A stretch of DNA of 21,776 bases from DASZBX01 sp035943635 (GCA_035943635.1 DASZBX010000015.1:1-21776); one strand, 5' to 3'; shown: positions 1-8,712, counted from the first letter of the stretch. Notes: a model not told the origin generated them from the sequence alone. Translations and numbers: made by a program.

Positions 1-1470
1 GGGTACATCTACACCCTGACCACCACCACCGGCCAGGGCAAGGGCACCGCGACCAGCCCGGCGTCCGCGGCGCTCGCGCTGCCGTACACCGACAACTACG
101 AGGCCGACGCCACCGGCAGCGAGCCGAAGTACCTGGAAACCATGCAGGGCGCCTACCAGGTCGAACCCTGCGCCAACGGCCGCTCCGGCCAGTGCGTCCA
201 GCAGACCGCCCCGATCAAGCCGATCGAGTGGCAGAACGACTCGGACGCCTTCGGCCTCGTCGGCGACACCTCCTGGTCCAACTACACGGTCTCCACGGAC
301 GTGGACCTGGAACAGGCGGGCACCGCGGAGATCTACGGCCGCGCCAACACCCAATCCCGCCCGCAGTCGGATCAGAACGCGTACCTGCTGCGCGCCTCCA
401 ACACCGGCGCGTGGTCGATCGACAAGAGCGACACCGGTGGCAACATCACCAGGCTGGCCAGCGGCACGACCACCGCGCTGGGCACCGGCAGCTGGCACAC
501 CCTGGCGCTGACGCTGCAGGGTTCGACGATCAGCGCCACGATCGACGGCAAGGCCGTCGGCTCGGCGACCGACGGCTCCTACCAGACCGGCCAGGCCGGC
601 ATCGGCGTGGTCGGCTACCAGACCGACCAGTTCGACAACCTCACCATCACCCCCGGCACCGGCGGCGGGACCCTGCCGCCCGGACCGATCGCCTCGGGCA
701 TCTCCGGCAAGTGCCTGGACGACGCGGGCGACGCCACCGCCGACGGCACCGAGGTCGACATCTCCACCTGCAACGGTGGCGCGTCGCAGACCTGGACCGT
801 CAACAACGGCCTCGTGCAGATCAACGGCAAGTGCATGGAGGTCACCGGCGCGGACTCCACCGACAACGGCACGCCCGTCGAGCTGTGGGACTGCAACGGC
901 GGCGGCAACCAGGAGTGGACCGCCCAGAACGGCGAACTGGTCAACCCGGCCTCCGGCCGCTGCCTGGACGACCCGGGACTGAGCACCACCGACGGCACCC
1001 AGCTGGACATCTGGGACTGCGACGGCGGGGCCAACCAGCAGTGGACGACCACGGCCACGGCCCCGCCGCCCCCGCCTCCGACCTCGGCGAGCGGCCCGGT
1101 GACCTCCGGCATCTCCGGCAAGTGCCTGGACGACTTCGGCGGCTCCGACGCCGACGGCACCAAGGCCGACCTGTGGGACTGCAACGGCACCGGCGCCCAG
1201 AACTGGACGGTGACCGGAAACACCCTGCAGGCCAACGGCAGATGCCTGGACGTGACCGGTACCGCGACCGCGAACGGCACCCTGGTCGAGCTCTACGACT
1301 GCAACGGCACCGGAGCTCAGACCTGGCAACCCGGTGCCAATGGATCCCTGGTCAACCCGGCCTCCGGCCGGTGCCTGGACGACCCCGGATTCACCACCGT
1401 CAACGGCACCCAGCTCGACATCTGGGACTGCAACGGCGGCAGCAACCAAGTCTGGAACCTGCCGTCCTGA
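1..1470 (+). CDS. GH59 galactocerebrosidase-like glycosidase, C-terminal part with two CBM13 (ricin-B) domains; 5' end outside window
   Basis: The frame is open from base 1, so the catalytic barrel lies to the left of the window. Residues 1-222 (counted from base 1) resemble the C-terminal beta-sandwich and lectin-like region of GH59 galactosylceramidases: a TLTTTTGQGKG strand, LPYTDNYE, GDTSWSNYTVSTDVDLE, WHTLALTLQG and a final FDNLTI. Two ricin-type trefoils follow, at about 230-351 and 367-489, separated by a proline linker (APPPPPPTSAS). Each trefoil has three CLDD/CMEV-type starts and QxW-type ends (SQTW, NQEW, NQQW; AQNW, AQTW, NQVW). GH59 enzymes release beta-galactose from galactolipids or galactans. 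The enzyme is presumably secreted, although the signal peptide is not visible. The gene is followed at once by a strong hairpin. The GH59 call rests on the C-terminal module only. Confidence 0.8.
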   Translation, partial: GYIYTLTTTTGQGKGTATSPASAALALPYTDNYEADATGSEPKYLETMQGAYQVEPCANGRSGQCVQQTAPIKPIEWQNDSDAFGLVGDTSWSNYTVSTDVDLEQAGTAEIYGRANTQSRPQSDQNAYLLRASNTGAWSIDKSDTGGNITRLASGTTTALGTGSWHTLALTLQGSTISATIDGKAVGSATDGSYQTGQAGIGVVGYQTDQFDNLTITPGTGGGTLPPGPIASGISGKCLDDAGDATADGTEVDISTCNGGASQTWTVNNGLVQINGKCMEVTGADSTDNGTPVELWDCNGGGNQEWTAQNGELVNPASGRCLDDPGLSTTDGTQLDIWDCDGGANQQWTTTATAPPPPPPTSASGPVTSGISGKCLDDFGGSDADGTKADLWDCNGTGAQNWTVTGNTLQANGRCLDVTGTATANGTLVELYDCNGTGAQTWQPGANGSLVNPASGRCLDDPGFTTVNGTQLDIWDCNGGSNQVWNLPS

Positions 1471-1483
1471 TCACCCCGTGACC

Positions 1484-1520
1484 GGGGGTGCGGCGCCCCG
1501 TGTGCAGGCGCCACACCCCC
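1484..1520 (+). terminator. Strong hairpin terminator after the GH59-like gene
   Basis: Thirteen base pairs in two blocks: GGGGGTG pairs with CACCCCC and GGCGCC pairs with GGCGCC, with one C/A mismatch between them and a 9-nt loop. It begins 14 nt after the stop codon. There is no U tract, as is common in actinomycetes. A smaller CCCCG/CGGGG hairpin (1474-1487) competes with its left arm. Confidence 0.75.
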
Positions 1521-1694
1521 GGACACCCGACTGCGTACAGGCCCGGCGCCGCGTCCAGGCAGCGCCGTGCGCGCAGAATCGAACACGCCGGTAATCGGTC
1601 GTGACCCGGTCTTATTGGGGTTCAGGCACGGATTACGTGCTGTACGTCCGGCGTTTACCTAGGTCACAGCCACACGTATTCCACCTGGCACACA

Positions 1695-1710
1695 ACTGGC
1701 CTAGACCTTT
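1695..1710 (+). promoter_or_regulatory. DasR-responsive-element-like site (dre)
   Basis: ACTGGCCTAGACCTTT matches 13 of 16 positions of the dre consensus ACTGGTCTAGACCAGT of the GntR-family regulator DasR, which controls chitin and N-acetylglucosamine genes in streptomycetes. The left half and centre are nearly perfect; the right edge is weak. It lies just upstream of a possible -35 (TTGACG, 1724-1729) and -10 (CACAAT, 1748-1753; 18-nt spacer). It is about 615 bp from the next start codon, so its target is uncertain. Confidence 0.4.
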
Positions 1711-1908
1711 CGGTGATCTGGCCTTGACGAGAGGGCGAACACAGTCGCACAATAACCGAAACGTTTACGGCAGTATTCGAACACGCTCGCAGATGCCCCT
1801 GCGACACCAGATCGGGCACCGTTCCCGTCCGATCTCTTCCTCGGCTGTTCTGGCGCGGCCGGCCGAGGCCAGAACGCACGCCGACGGGCACCCACCCTGC
1901 GGCTCCCC

Positions 1909-1926
1909 CGGTCTGTCGACAGACCG
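1909..1926. promoter_or_regulatory. 18-bp perfect palindrome in the GH64 leader
   Basis: CGGTCTGTCGACAGACCG is identical to its reverse complement. Its last base is the first base of a GTCCGC-N6-GCGGAC hairpin (1926-1943). It may be a dimeric repressor site or an RNA structure in a long leader. No family-specific consensus was recognised. Confidence 0.4.
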
Positions 1927-2324
1927 TCCGCGCCCTTGCGGACGCTGCCGCGGACATCCTCGCGAAAAGGCCGCCCATGGTCAGCTCCCCACGACAGACA
2001 CACCCCGCGCGCCACGCACGCACCAGCACCGGCGCCGGCAGGCCCTGGAGGACACCGGCATCGGCGCACCCGAGACGGTGACACACCAGCCGCACGATGA
2101 TCTTGTGAACGGCACGCCCCGGCAGCGGTGACGAAGACCCGACCACGCGCTCGCCACCATCCGTCCCAGACCACGACTGCCGTCGGATCCGGCTGGCCCT
2201 GCTACCGGCACGACCGACCTCACTACACCGACCCGCCAATCCGTACTTCGCCGCGCCCTGAAACGGGCGCCCAGGCGTCGGCACATGTCTCACCCCACGC
2301 AAAACCCACTACCGAGGAATTTTG

Positions 2325-3698
2325 ATGAGCCTTAAAGATGTCATACGCCGGCGCGTCCGGCACCGAACAGGCGCGGTTGTCGGGGCGGTAGCCTTGGCTG
2401 CGGCCAGCCTAGCGTTCGTCGCGACCGCGGCGAGCACCGCCGAGGCCGCCGGTACCGGGGCGATCACCGGGTACCAGGGGCTGTGCCTGGACGACTACGC
2501 TGCCTCCAGCGCCGACGGGACTATCGTCGACGTCTACACGTGCAACGGCACCGGCGCGCAGAACTGGACCGTGTCGTCCAACGGCACGTTGCAGATCAAC
2601 GGCAAGTGCCTGGACATCGCCGGCGCCTCCACCGCCGACGGCGCGTTGACCGAGTTGTGGGACTGCAACGGCGGGGGCAACCAGGTCTGGCAGGCCCAAG
2701 CCAACGGCGAACTGCTCAACCCCGCCTCCGGCAAGTGCCTGGACGACCCCGGATTCGCCACCACCCCCGGCACCCAACTCGACATCTGGGACTGCAACGG
2801 CGGGGCCAACCAGCTCTGGACCCTGCCCGGCGGTTCCGGCGGGGGCGGGACGGGCGGCAGCGGCGGTGAGCCGCCGGCGTCGTTCTGGGGCGACACCGGC
2901 AGCATCCCCACGGCCAACAACGTCCTGGAATTCAAGATCGAGAACCAGACCAACGGCCAGTACCCCGACAGCCAGGTCTACTGGAGCTTCAACAACCAGA
3001 CCGAGTCCATCGCCCAGCAGCCGTACATCGACATGCCCGCCAACTCCTCCGGCCGGATGTACTTCTACCTCGGCACCCCCAACGGCCCGTACTACGACTT
3101 CATCGAGTTCACGGTCGGTGCGTCGTCGATCAACGTCGACACCACGTTGGTCGACCGGTTCGGACTCAAGCTCGCGCTGCTGCTGCACGGCCACGACGGC
3201 TCCAACCAGGAAGTCGGCGAGAACTACGCCACCTTCCAGGAGAGCCGCTCGGCCACCTTCCAGCGCTTCGAGAACTCCGTGCCGTCCCAGTTCCAGGTGC
3301 TGGGCACCGACAACGCGCCCTACGGCATCAACGCCCCCCAGGACGACTCCTCGTTCCAGCCCGGCGGGGCCAACGCGAACTACATGACCGGCTACGCCGC
3401 GTCGGTCGGCGACAGCTCGGACTCCACCCAGCAGATCTTCGGCTGCTCCGGCACCCTGGCCACCAACTCCCAGCTGTGCGCCGGGCTCAACCGGCACGTC
3501 GCGCAGCTGCCGGTCGCCCAGCAGTCGACCGTGTCCACCTTCTACCAGTCCGCCCCGGCCAACTACTACGCCCAGTTCTGGCACCAGAACTCCATCAACG
3601 GCCTGGCCTACGGCTTCCCCTACGACGACTACGCCGGACAGTCCTCCGACATCTCCGTGAGCAACCCGCAGTACATGGTCATCGCCGTCGGCTGGTAG
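2325..3698 (+). CDS. Secreted GH64 beta-1,3-glucanase with N-terminal CBM13 lectin domain
   Basis: 457 aa. The ATG at 2325 was chosen because GAGGAA lies 5 nt upstream; a TTG one codon earlier sits too close. Residues 1-41 form a signal peptide (twin-Arg-rich n-region, alanine-rich core, cleavage near AEA-AG). Residues 45-168 are one ricin-B trefoil (GTGAQNW, GGGNQVW, GGANQLW). A Gly/Ser linker leads to a GH64 domain at about 186-457. Family signs are the thaumatin-like start (LEFKIENQT), INVDTTLVDRFGLKLAL, a conserved APYGINAP block and the closing AYGFPYDDYAGQSS followed by YMVIAVGW. GH64 enzymes cut beta-1,3-glucan (laminarin, curdlan, fungal wall) into pentasaccharides outside the cell. 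The GH64 assignment is from motif memory; subsite residues were not checked. Confidence 0.82.
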   Translation: MSLKDVIRRRVRHRTGAVVGAVALAAASLAFVATAASTAEAAGTGAITGYQGLCLDDYAASSADGTIVDVYTCNGTGAQNWTVSSNGTLQINGKCLDIAGASTADGALTELWDCNGGGNQVWQAQANGELLNPASGKCLDDPGFATTPGTQLDIWDCNGGANQLWTLPGGSGGGGTGGSGGEPPASFWGDTGSIPTANNVLEFKIENQTNGQYPDSQVYWSFNNQTESIAQQPYIDMPANSSGRMYFYLGTPNGPYYDFIEFTVGASSINVDTTLVDRFGLKLALLLHGHDGSNQEVGENYATFQESRSATFQRFENSVPSQFQVLGTDNAPYGINAPQDDSSFQPGGANANYMTGYAASVGDSSDSTQQIFGCSGTLATNSQLCAGLNRHVAQLPVAQQSTVSTFYQSAPANYYAQFWHQNSINGLAYGFPYDDYAGQSSDISVSNPQYMVIAVGW

Positions 3699-3721
3699 CC
3701 GACAGCTCCTGATCTCAGGTC

Positions 3722-3751
3722 GGCCGCGGCGGCCCGCCAGCCGCCGCGGCC
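3722..3751 (+). terminator. 12-bp perfect GC hairpin terminator after the GH64 gene
   Basis: GGCCGCGGCGGC (3722-3733) and GCCGCCGCGGCC (3740-3751) are exact reverse complements around a 6-nt loop. It starts 24 nt after the stop codon and ends well before the GH92 control region. Confidence 0.75.
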
Positions 3752-3824
3752 ACCGATCATCCCTTTATTGCCACCCCAGCCCCATCTTTCGCCCGTCTTC
3801 TTCTCGTCAGTTCCGCCGCTCCAT

Positions 3825-3842
3825 TATGACAACGTTGTCATA
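3825..3842. promoter_or_regulatory. LacI-type operator upstream of the GH92 gene
   Basis: TATGACAACGTTGTCATA is an 18-bp perfect palindrome with the central CG typical of LacI/GalR-family operators (core TGACAACGTTGTCA). It lies 38 bp upstream of the GH92 start and is A/T-rich in a GC-rich setting, which is the expected place for a repressor site. The cognate regulator is not in the window. Confidence 0.65.
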
Positions 3843-3879
3843 GATCAACCCGTCACATCCCCCATGGAATGGATTTGCG

Positions 3880-6800
3880 ATGAGATCAGTCCCCTGGCGG
3901 CCTGCGGCCGCCGGACCCCGCACCGGGAAAACCCTGCGGGCCACCGTGGTCGGCGCGCTGGTGTGCGCCGCCGCGTGCCTGCCCGCGCTGACCCCCGCGG
4001 CCCAGGCCGCCACCCTCGTGTCGAACCCCGCGTCGCTGGTCAACCCGTTCATCGGCACCACCAACCTCGGCGACGACTTCCCCGGCGCCGACGCCCCGTT
4101 CGGCATGGTCCAGTGGTCCCCGGACACCCCGTCCGCGCCGTCGGGCGGCGGCTACGAGTACAACGACTCCTCGATCACCGGGTTCAGCCTGACCCACATC
4201 TCCGGGCCCGGCTGCGGCGCGGCCGGGGACATCCCGATCCTGCCGACCACCGGCGCGATCAACGCCACCGCGACCGACGCGTTCTCGCACAGCAACGAGT
4301 CCGCCAGCGCGGGCCTGTACTCGGTGAACCTGACCAACGGCGTGGGCGTGAAGCTGACGGCGACCCCGCGCACGGGCCTGGGCCAGTTCACCTTCCCGTC
4401 CACGACCCAGGCGAACCTGCTGTTCAAGCTGGGCACCAGCCAGAACGGCACCACGAACACGAAGTTCACCGTCGTGTCCAACACCGAGGTGACCGGGCAG
4501 GTGACCGACGGGAAGTTCTGCGGCGCGGGCAACACCTACACCGTGTACTTCGACCTGAAGTTCAACACGCCGTTCGCCTCCTCCGGGACGTTCTCCGGCG
4601 GGAACTACGTCACCTTCAACACCACGAACACCGCGACGGTGCTGGCCAAGGTCGGCCTGTCGTACGTGTCGGTCGCCAACGCCACCGGCAACCTCACCGC
4701 CGAGGACTCGGGCTTCACCTTCGCCACCACCCAGGCCGCCACCCAGGCCTCCTGGAACACGACCCTCGGCAAGATCGGGATCTCCGGCGGCACCTCGGCG
4801 CAGCAGACGGTGTTCTACACTGCGCTCTACCACTCGCTGCTGCACCCGAACATCATCAGCGACACCAACGGCCAGTACTACGGCTTCGACGGCAAGACCC
4901 ACACTGTCGACTCCGGACACGGCGCCGCCTACGCGAACTACTCCGGCTGGGACATCTACCGCTCCCAAGCCCAACTCGAGGCCCTCGTCGCCCCGACCGT
5001 CGCCTCCGACACGGCCCAGTCGATCGTCGACGACTACACCCAGACCGGCCAGTTCCCCAAGTGGTCTGAGGACAACGGCGAGAGCTACGTCATGGTCGGG
5101 GACCCGGCCGACGAGATCCTCGCCGACTACTACTCCTTCGGCGCCCGCAACTTCGACACCGCCACCGCCCTGACCGACATGGTCGCCGAAGGCACGAACA
5201 CCAACAACAACCGCCCCGGCCTGAACTACATCACCGGCAGCCCGGGGTATCTGCCCTCTGACGGCAACTACGGCTGCTGCAACTTCTACGGCCCCTCCTC
5301 CACGCAACTGGAATACGACAGCGCGGACTACGCCATCGCCTCCTTCGCCCAGCAGCTCGGCAACACCGCCGACTACACCACCTTCGCCACCCGCGCCCAG
5401 AACTGGCAGAACATCTTCAACCCGTCCTCCGGGTTCATCCAGCCCAAGCTGGCCAGCGGAGCCTGGACGCCCGCGTTCGACCCGACCACCGGCGACAACT
5501 TCGTCGAAGGCACCTCCTGGCAGTACACCGGCATGGTCCCGTTCAACATCGCGGGCCTGGCCCAGGCCGACGGCGGACTGTCCAGCTACAACACCAAGTA
5601 CCTCAACCCCGTCCTGTCCGGCTTCGACGGGTCCAACGGCTCCACCTCCGACCTGAGCAACGAGCCGAGCCTGGAACTGCCCTGGGAGTACGACTACACC
5701 GGTGAGCCCTACCAGACCCAGCACGTGGTGCGGCAGGTCCAGGACCAGATCTGGACGAACACGCCCATCGGCCTGGCCGGCAACGACGACCTGGGCGAGA
5801 TGAGCTCCTGGTACGTCTTCTCCGCCCTCGGCATGTACCCGGAGACCCCGGGCACCTCCACCCTGGCCCTGGGCAGCTCCCTGTTCACCCAGTCCGTCCT
5901 CACCCTGCCCAGCGGCAACACCCTGACGATCAACGGCACCAACGCCGCGGACAACGCCCCCTACATCCAGTCCGCCACCTGGAACGGTGCCGCCTGGAAC
6001 GACGCGTACACGCCCACCGCCGCCATCACCAGCGGCGGCACCCTGACCGAGGTCCTGGGCACCAGCGCGAACACCAGCTGGGCCGCCGCCGCGAACGAGG
6101 CCCCGCCGTCGGACTCGACCGGCACCAAGACCGCCATCACCTCCACCACCCCGGCATCCGGCCTGGTCATCGCCCCCGGGGCGACCGGCACCGGCGCCGT
6201 GGACGCAACCAACCTCACCAGCAACGCGATCACGGTCACCTGGACGGCGAGCGCGCCCAGCGGCGTCACGGTCAGCCCGACCAGCGGGTCCTTCAGCGTC
6301 CCGGCCAACTCCACCGGCAGCCAGACGGTGACCGTCACCGCCGGACAGACCGAGGGCAGCTACCCGATCACCTTCGCCCTGGCCTCCGCAGGCACCACCC
6401 TGCCCACCGCGACCCTGAACGTGGCCGTGGCCAAGGCCGGCGAACTCCCGCCGTACTACACCAACGCCGGCATCTCCGCCGACAACAACCAGAGCGCCGC
6501 GAACTACGACGGGGTCGGCTACAGCTACTCCGCCACCGCACTGGCGACCGCGGGCCTGAACCCGGGCGCCGCGGTCACCTCCGACGGAGTCACCTACACC
6601 TGGCCCTCCGCCGCGGCCGGCACGCTCGACAACATCGAGGCCGCCGGCCAGAGCATCGCGGAACCGAACATCGCCGGCGCGACCAAGATCGGCCTGCTGG
6701 GCAGCGCGACCAACGCCGGCAGCACCGGCGCCACCGGAACCCTGACGGTCAAATACACCGACGGCACCACCCAGCAGATCCCGGTGACGTTCGGCGACTG

Positions 6801-7437
6801 GACCCTGGGCGGCGGCGGCTTCGGCGCACCGTCCTCGGACCTGACCGTCGCCACCGCGACCTACCGCAACGCCGGCGGCACCTCGCAGACGCTCAACACC
6901 TACGTGTTCTCCACGGACGCAGCCCTGACCAGCGGCAAGACCGTCGCCAGCATCACCTTGCCGACCGCCAGCGGCGGCGACCTGCACATCTTCGCAGTCG
7001 GCTTCGCCGGTGGCACCAGCGGCGGTGGCGGCACGCCCCCGCCGACGGGCGCGACCGGCCCGATCATCGCAGGCGTCTCCTCCAGCCTGTGCCTGGACGA
7101 CAACGGCGGATCCACCACCAACGGCAGCCACATCCAGATCTGGGGCTGCAACGGCACCGGGGCCCAATCTTGGACCGTGGAATCCAACGGCACCCTCCAG
7201 GTCCTGGGCGGCTGCCTGGACGCCAACGGCGGCGGCACCACCAACGGCACCCTGATCCAGTACTGGGCCTGCAACGGCACCGGAGCCCAGCAGTGGACCA
7301 CCGGAGCCAACGGCTCACTCGTCAACACGAACTCCGGACTCTGCCTCGATGACCCGGGCTTCAGCACCACCAACGGCACCCAGCTCGATCTGTGGACCTG
7401 CAACGGCGGCAGCAACCAGAACTGGACCCTGCCGTAG
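3880..7437 (+). CDS. Secreted GH92 alpha-mannosidase with NEW3-like domain, beta-sandwich module and C-terminal CBM13
   Basis: 1185 aa. Signal peptide 1-43 (cleavage after AQA). The GH92 fold follows: N-terminal sandwich starting SLVNPFIGT and FPGADAPFGMVQWSPDT, then the (alpha/alpha)6 catalytic part with YHSLLHPN, GWDIYRSQ, NEPS (594-597) and GNDDLGEMSSWY (634-645). The family's acid glutamate and base aspartates are expected in these last two motifs. At about 750-848 is a NEW3-like immunoglobulin domain, at about 855-1045 a further secreted beta-rich module ending in LHIFAVGFAG, then a short linker and one ricin-B trefoil (about 1057-1185). GH92 enzymes are calcium-dependent exo-alpha-mannosidases acting on N-glycans or yeast mannan. 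The start is supported by a weak GGA 6 nt upstream and a well-formed signal peptide. Probably controlled by the palindrome at 3825-3842. Confidence 0.93.
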   Translation: MRSVPWRPAAAGPRTGKTLRATVVGALVCAAACLPALTPAAQAATLVSNPASLVNPFIGTTNLGDDFPGADAPFGMVQWSPDTPSAPSGGGYEYNDSSITGFSLTHISGPGCGAAGDIPILPTTGAINATATDAFSHSNESASAGLYSVNLTNGVGVKLTATPRTGLGQFTFPSTTQANLLFKLGTSQNGTTNTKFTVVSNTEVTGQVTDGKFCGAGNTYTVYFDLKFNTPFASSGTFSGGNYVTFNTTNTATVLAKVGLSYVSVANATGNLTAEDSGFTFATTQAATQASWNTTLGKIGISGGTSAQQTVFYTALYHSLLHPNIISDTNGQYYGFDGKTHTVDSGHGAAYANYSGWDIYRSQAQLEALVAPTVASDTAQSIVDDYTQTGQFPKWSEDNGESYVMVGDPADEILADYYSFGARNFDTATALTDMVAEGTNTNNNRPGLNYITGSPGYLPSDGNYGCCNFYGPSSTQLEYDSADYAIASFAQQLGNTADYTTFATRAQNWQNIFNPSSGFIQPKLASGAWTPAFDPTTGDNFVEGTSWQYTGMVPFNIAGLAQADGGLSSYNTKYLNPVLSGFDGSNGSTSDLSNEPSLELPWEYDYTGEPYQTQHVVRQVQDQIWTNTPIGLAGNDDLGEMSSWYVFSALGMYPETPGTSTLALGSSLFTQSVLTLPSGNTLTINGTNAADNAPYIQSATWNGAAWNDAYTPTAAITSGGTLTEVLGTSANTSWAAAANEAPPSDSTGTKTAITSTTPASGLVIAPGATGTGAVDATNLTSNAITVTWTASAPSGVTVSPTSGSFSVPANSTGSQTVTVTAGQTEGSYPITFALASAGTTLPTATLNVAVAKAGELPPYYTNAGISADNNQSAANYDGVGYSYSATALATAGLNPGAAVTSDGVTYTWPSAAAGTLDNIEAAGQSIAEPNIAGATKIGLLGSATNAGSTGATGTLTVKYTDGTTQQIPVTFGDWTLGGGGFGAPSSDLTVATATYRNAGGTSQTLNTYVFSTDAALTSGKTVASITLPTASGGDLHIFAVGFAGGTSGGGGTPPPTGATGPIIAGVSSSLCLDDNGGSTTNGSHIQIWGCNGTGAQSWTVESNGTLQVLGGCLDANGGGTTNGTLIQYWACNGTGAQQWTTGANGSLVNTNSGLCLDDPGFSTTNGTQLDLWTCNGGSNQNWTLP

Positions 7438-7475
7438 ACGCAAGCTCGCCTGAAAAGGGAGGTTAGCTGCTGCCA

Positions 7476-7509
7476 CTCCAGCCCCGACGCTTTCGCGCCG
7501 GGGCTGGAG
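7476..7509 (+). terminator. Hairpin terminator after the GH92 gene
   Basis: CTCCAGCCCC (7476-7485) pairs with GGGGCTGGAG (7500-7509). The stem continues inward with a G-C pair, one A/C mismatch and CGC/GCG, closing on a TTTC loop. It lies 39 nt after the GH92 stop codon. Confidence 0.8.
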
Positions 7510-7740
7510 CCTTGTACGCCAGACCATCTGACTATTTCGTGGCTTGTGACCGCACAGACACAGTCGCCCTCATACAACGAACACCGCGGAACGTACCAAG
7601 GCAAATCAGGCAACAGGACGTCGTGAGACTGGTGGACCAAGAACTCCGTCTCCGGCAGATTTCGGCCTGCGACGAACGGTGGCACAGGTCGCGCCGGTCG
7701 ATCAGTACGGACCTCTGACCCCGTCAGAACGGAGCTGTCG
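7510..7740. other. Intergenic stretch, no supported gene
   Basis: Base composition is lower in GC than the neighbours. Open frames exist on both strands but none has convincing codon bias or a recognisable protein. It marks the left edge of the decayed region that continues to about 9080. Confidence 0.4.
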
Positions 7741-7989
7741 ATGAACATTCCGCCGACAGCACCCGGACCACCCGATCCGGCCTATCCGCCCAACCCGACC
7801 GGTCCGGAAACCGCCCGCGCGATCGACCTCGCCACCGCGATGACAGCCGGGACGGAGTCAGCGCGACCACCGCGCTTCGACTATGCAGACCGTCCCGGCG
7901 CGCTCGCCGCGCCTTCTCGCCCGGGGAAAAGCAAACACTTCCCTAACGGCATTCCGGCTGGCGGCAGCCTGATCGAGCCGTCATTCTGA
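7741..7989 (+). CDS. Small proline-rich hypothetical protein (doubtful)
   Basis: 82 codons from an ATG with GGAG 7-8 nt upstream. The product is rich in proline and alanine at the N terminus (MNIPPTAPGPPDPAYPPNP), with no membrane segment or known motif. Third codon positions are GC-rich for about the first 60 codons and less so afterwards (AAA, CCT, AAC, ATT, GCT). It could be a small gene, a broken N-terminal piece, or chance. It sits just upstream of a truncated permease in a region full of gene fragments. Confidence 0.3.
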   Translation: MNIPPTAPGPPDPAYPPNPTGPETARAIDLATAMTAGTESARPPRFDYADRPGALAAPSRPGKSKHFPNGIPAGGSLIEPSF

Positions 7990-8021
7990 ATCAGACTACG
8001 TTCGAGTATGAAGGGGATGAC

Positions 8022-8712
8022 GTGGTGCTGACCGAGGCCGTGGCCGAGACTTCGAACGCCGGCGGCGGTACGCGGGCTCCGGGTGGAGCGGACCGGGAGC
8101 GGGACCGGTTGACCGTGCCGCAGGGCCTGGCCGCGCTCTCCCTCGACGCCCTGGCGTCGGTGGCCTACGGGCCCGAGGCGATCGTGGTCGTGCTCGCTGC
8201 GGCCGGGAGCGTCGGGCTCGGCTTCACACTTCCGGTCACGCTTGCGATCGTGCTGCTGCTGGCCGCGCTCACGTTCTCCTACCGGCAGGTCATCGCGGCT
8301 TTTCCTAACGGCGGGGGCGCCTACGCGGTGGCGGGCCGGCACCTCGGGCGCCGGGTCAGCCTGGTCGCCGCGGCGTCGCTGATCATCGACTACGTACTGA
8401 ACGTCGCGGTCTCCGTGTCGGCCGGGATCGCGGCGCTCACCTCCGCGTTTCCGGGCCTGTACGGGGCCACCGTCTGGCTGTGCGTGCTGGCACTGGTGCT
8501 GATCACGGCCGTCAACCTCTACGGGGTGGCCGAGTCGGCGAAGGTCATGATCGTGCCGACGATCGTGTTCATCGTCTCGATCTTCGCCGTGATCCTGGTC
8601 GGACTCCTGCGCTCGCACCCGTTGACCGAACCCACGCACCCGGCCGCGACCAGCGCGGCGAGCGTGGGACTGCTGCTGCTCCTCAAAGCCTTCGCCTCCG
8701 GCTGCAGCGCGC
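8022..8712 (+). pseudogene. Truncated APC/KimA-like permease (first ~228 codons only)
   Basis: Starts at GTG 8022 with AAGGGG 5 nt upstream; ATGs at 8008 and 8017 run into a stop at once. The protein shows the N-terminal half of a large amino acid/potassium permease of the KimA (YdaO) type: LSLDALASVAYGPEAIVVVL, LTFSYRQVIAAFPNGGGAYAVA, LIIDYVLNVAVSVSAGIAAL and NLYGVAESAKV, with about six membrane segments. Full members have roughly 600 or more residues. Homology stops at FASGCSAL near 8710. The frame then runs on to a stop at 8876 through low-quality Arg/Gly-rich sequence that reads well in a different frame (see next entry). The gene is broken by a deletion or recombination, and a functional transporter is unlikely. 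Confidence 0.75.

Larger units (their letters stand above)
1521..2324. other. About 800-bp non-coding leader upstream of the GH64 gene
   Basis: No convincing gene was found here. The frames that stay open have poor actinobacterial codon use (many Arg, His, Pro and Ser shadow residues) and no ribosome binding site. Base composition is visibly less GC-rich than the flanking genes. The stretch holds a DasR-like site, a possible promoter, a short AAACGTTT palindrome (1759-1766), an 18-bp perfect palindrome and a small hairpin (1926-1943, GTCCGC/GCGGAC). It is probably the long regulatory region of the GH64 gene. Confidence 0.6.

Noticed and set aside
1601..2131. 176-codon + strand frame, and overlapping - strand frames to 2302, in the GH64 leader
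   Set aside because: No ribosome binding site, codon use unlike real genes here, no recognisable protein; the region is better explained as regulatory.
3768..5069. 433-codon + strand frame overlapping the GH92 start
   Set aside because: Out-of-frame shadow, rich in Arg/His/Pro, overlapping a real gene with signal peptide.
3886..7167. 1093-codon open frame on the - strand opposite the GH92 gene
   Set aside because: Antisense shadow caused by GC-rich third positions; the product is low-complexity Gly/Val/Arg-rich and has no domain, while the + strand has a clear GH92 protein.
7512..7718. 68-codon + strand frame after the GH92 terminator
   Set aside because: No ribosome binding site, mixed codon use and no similarity; probably non-coding.
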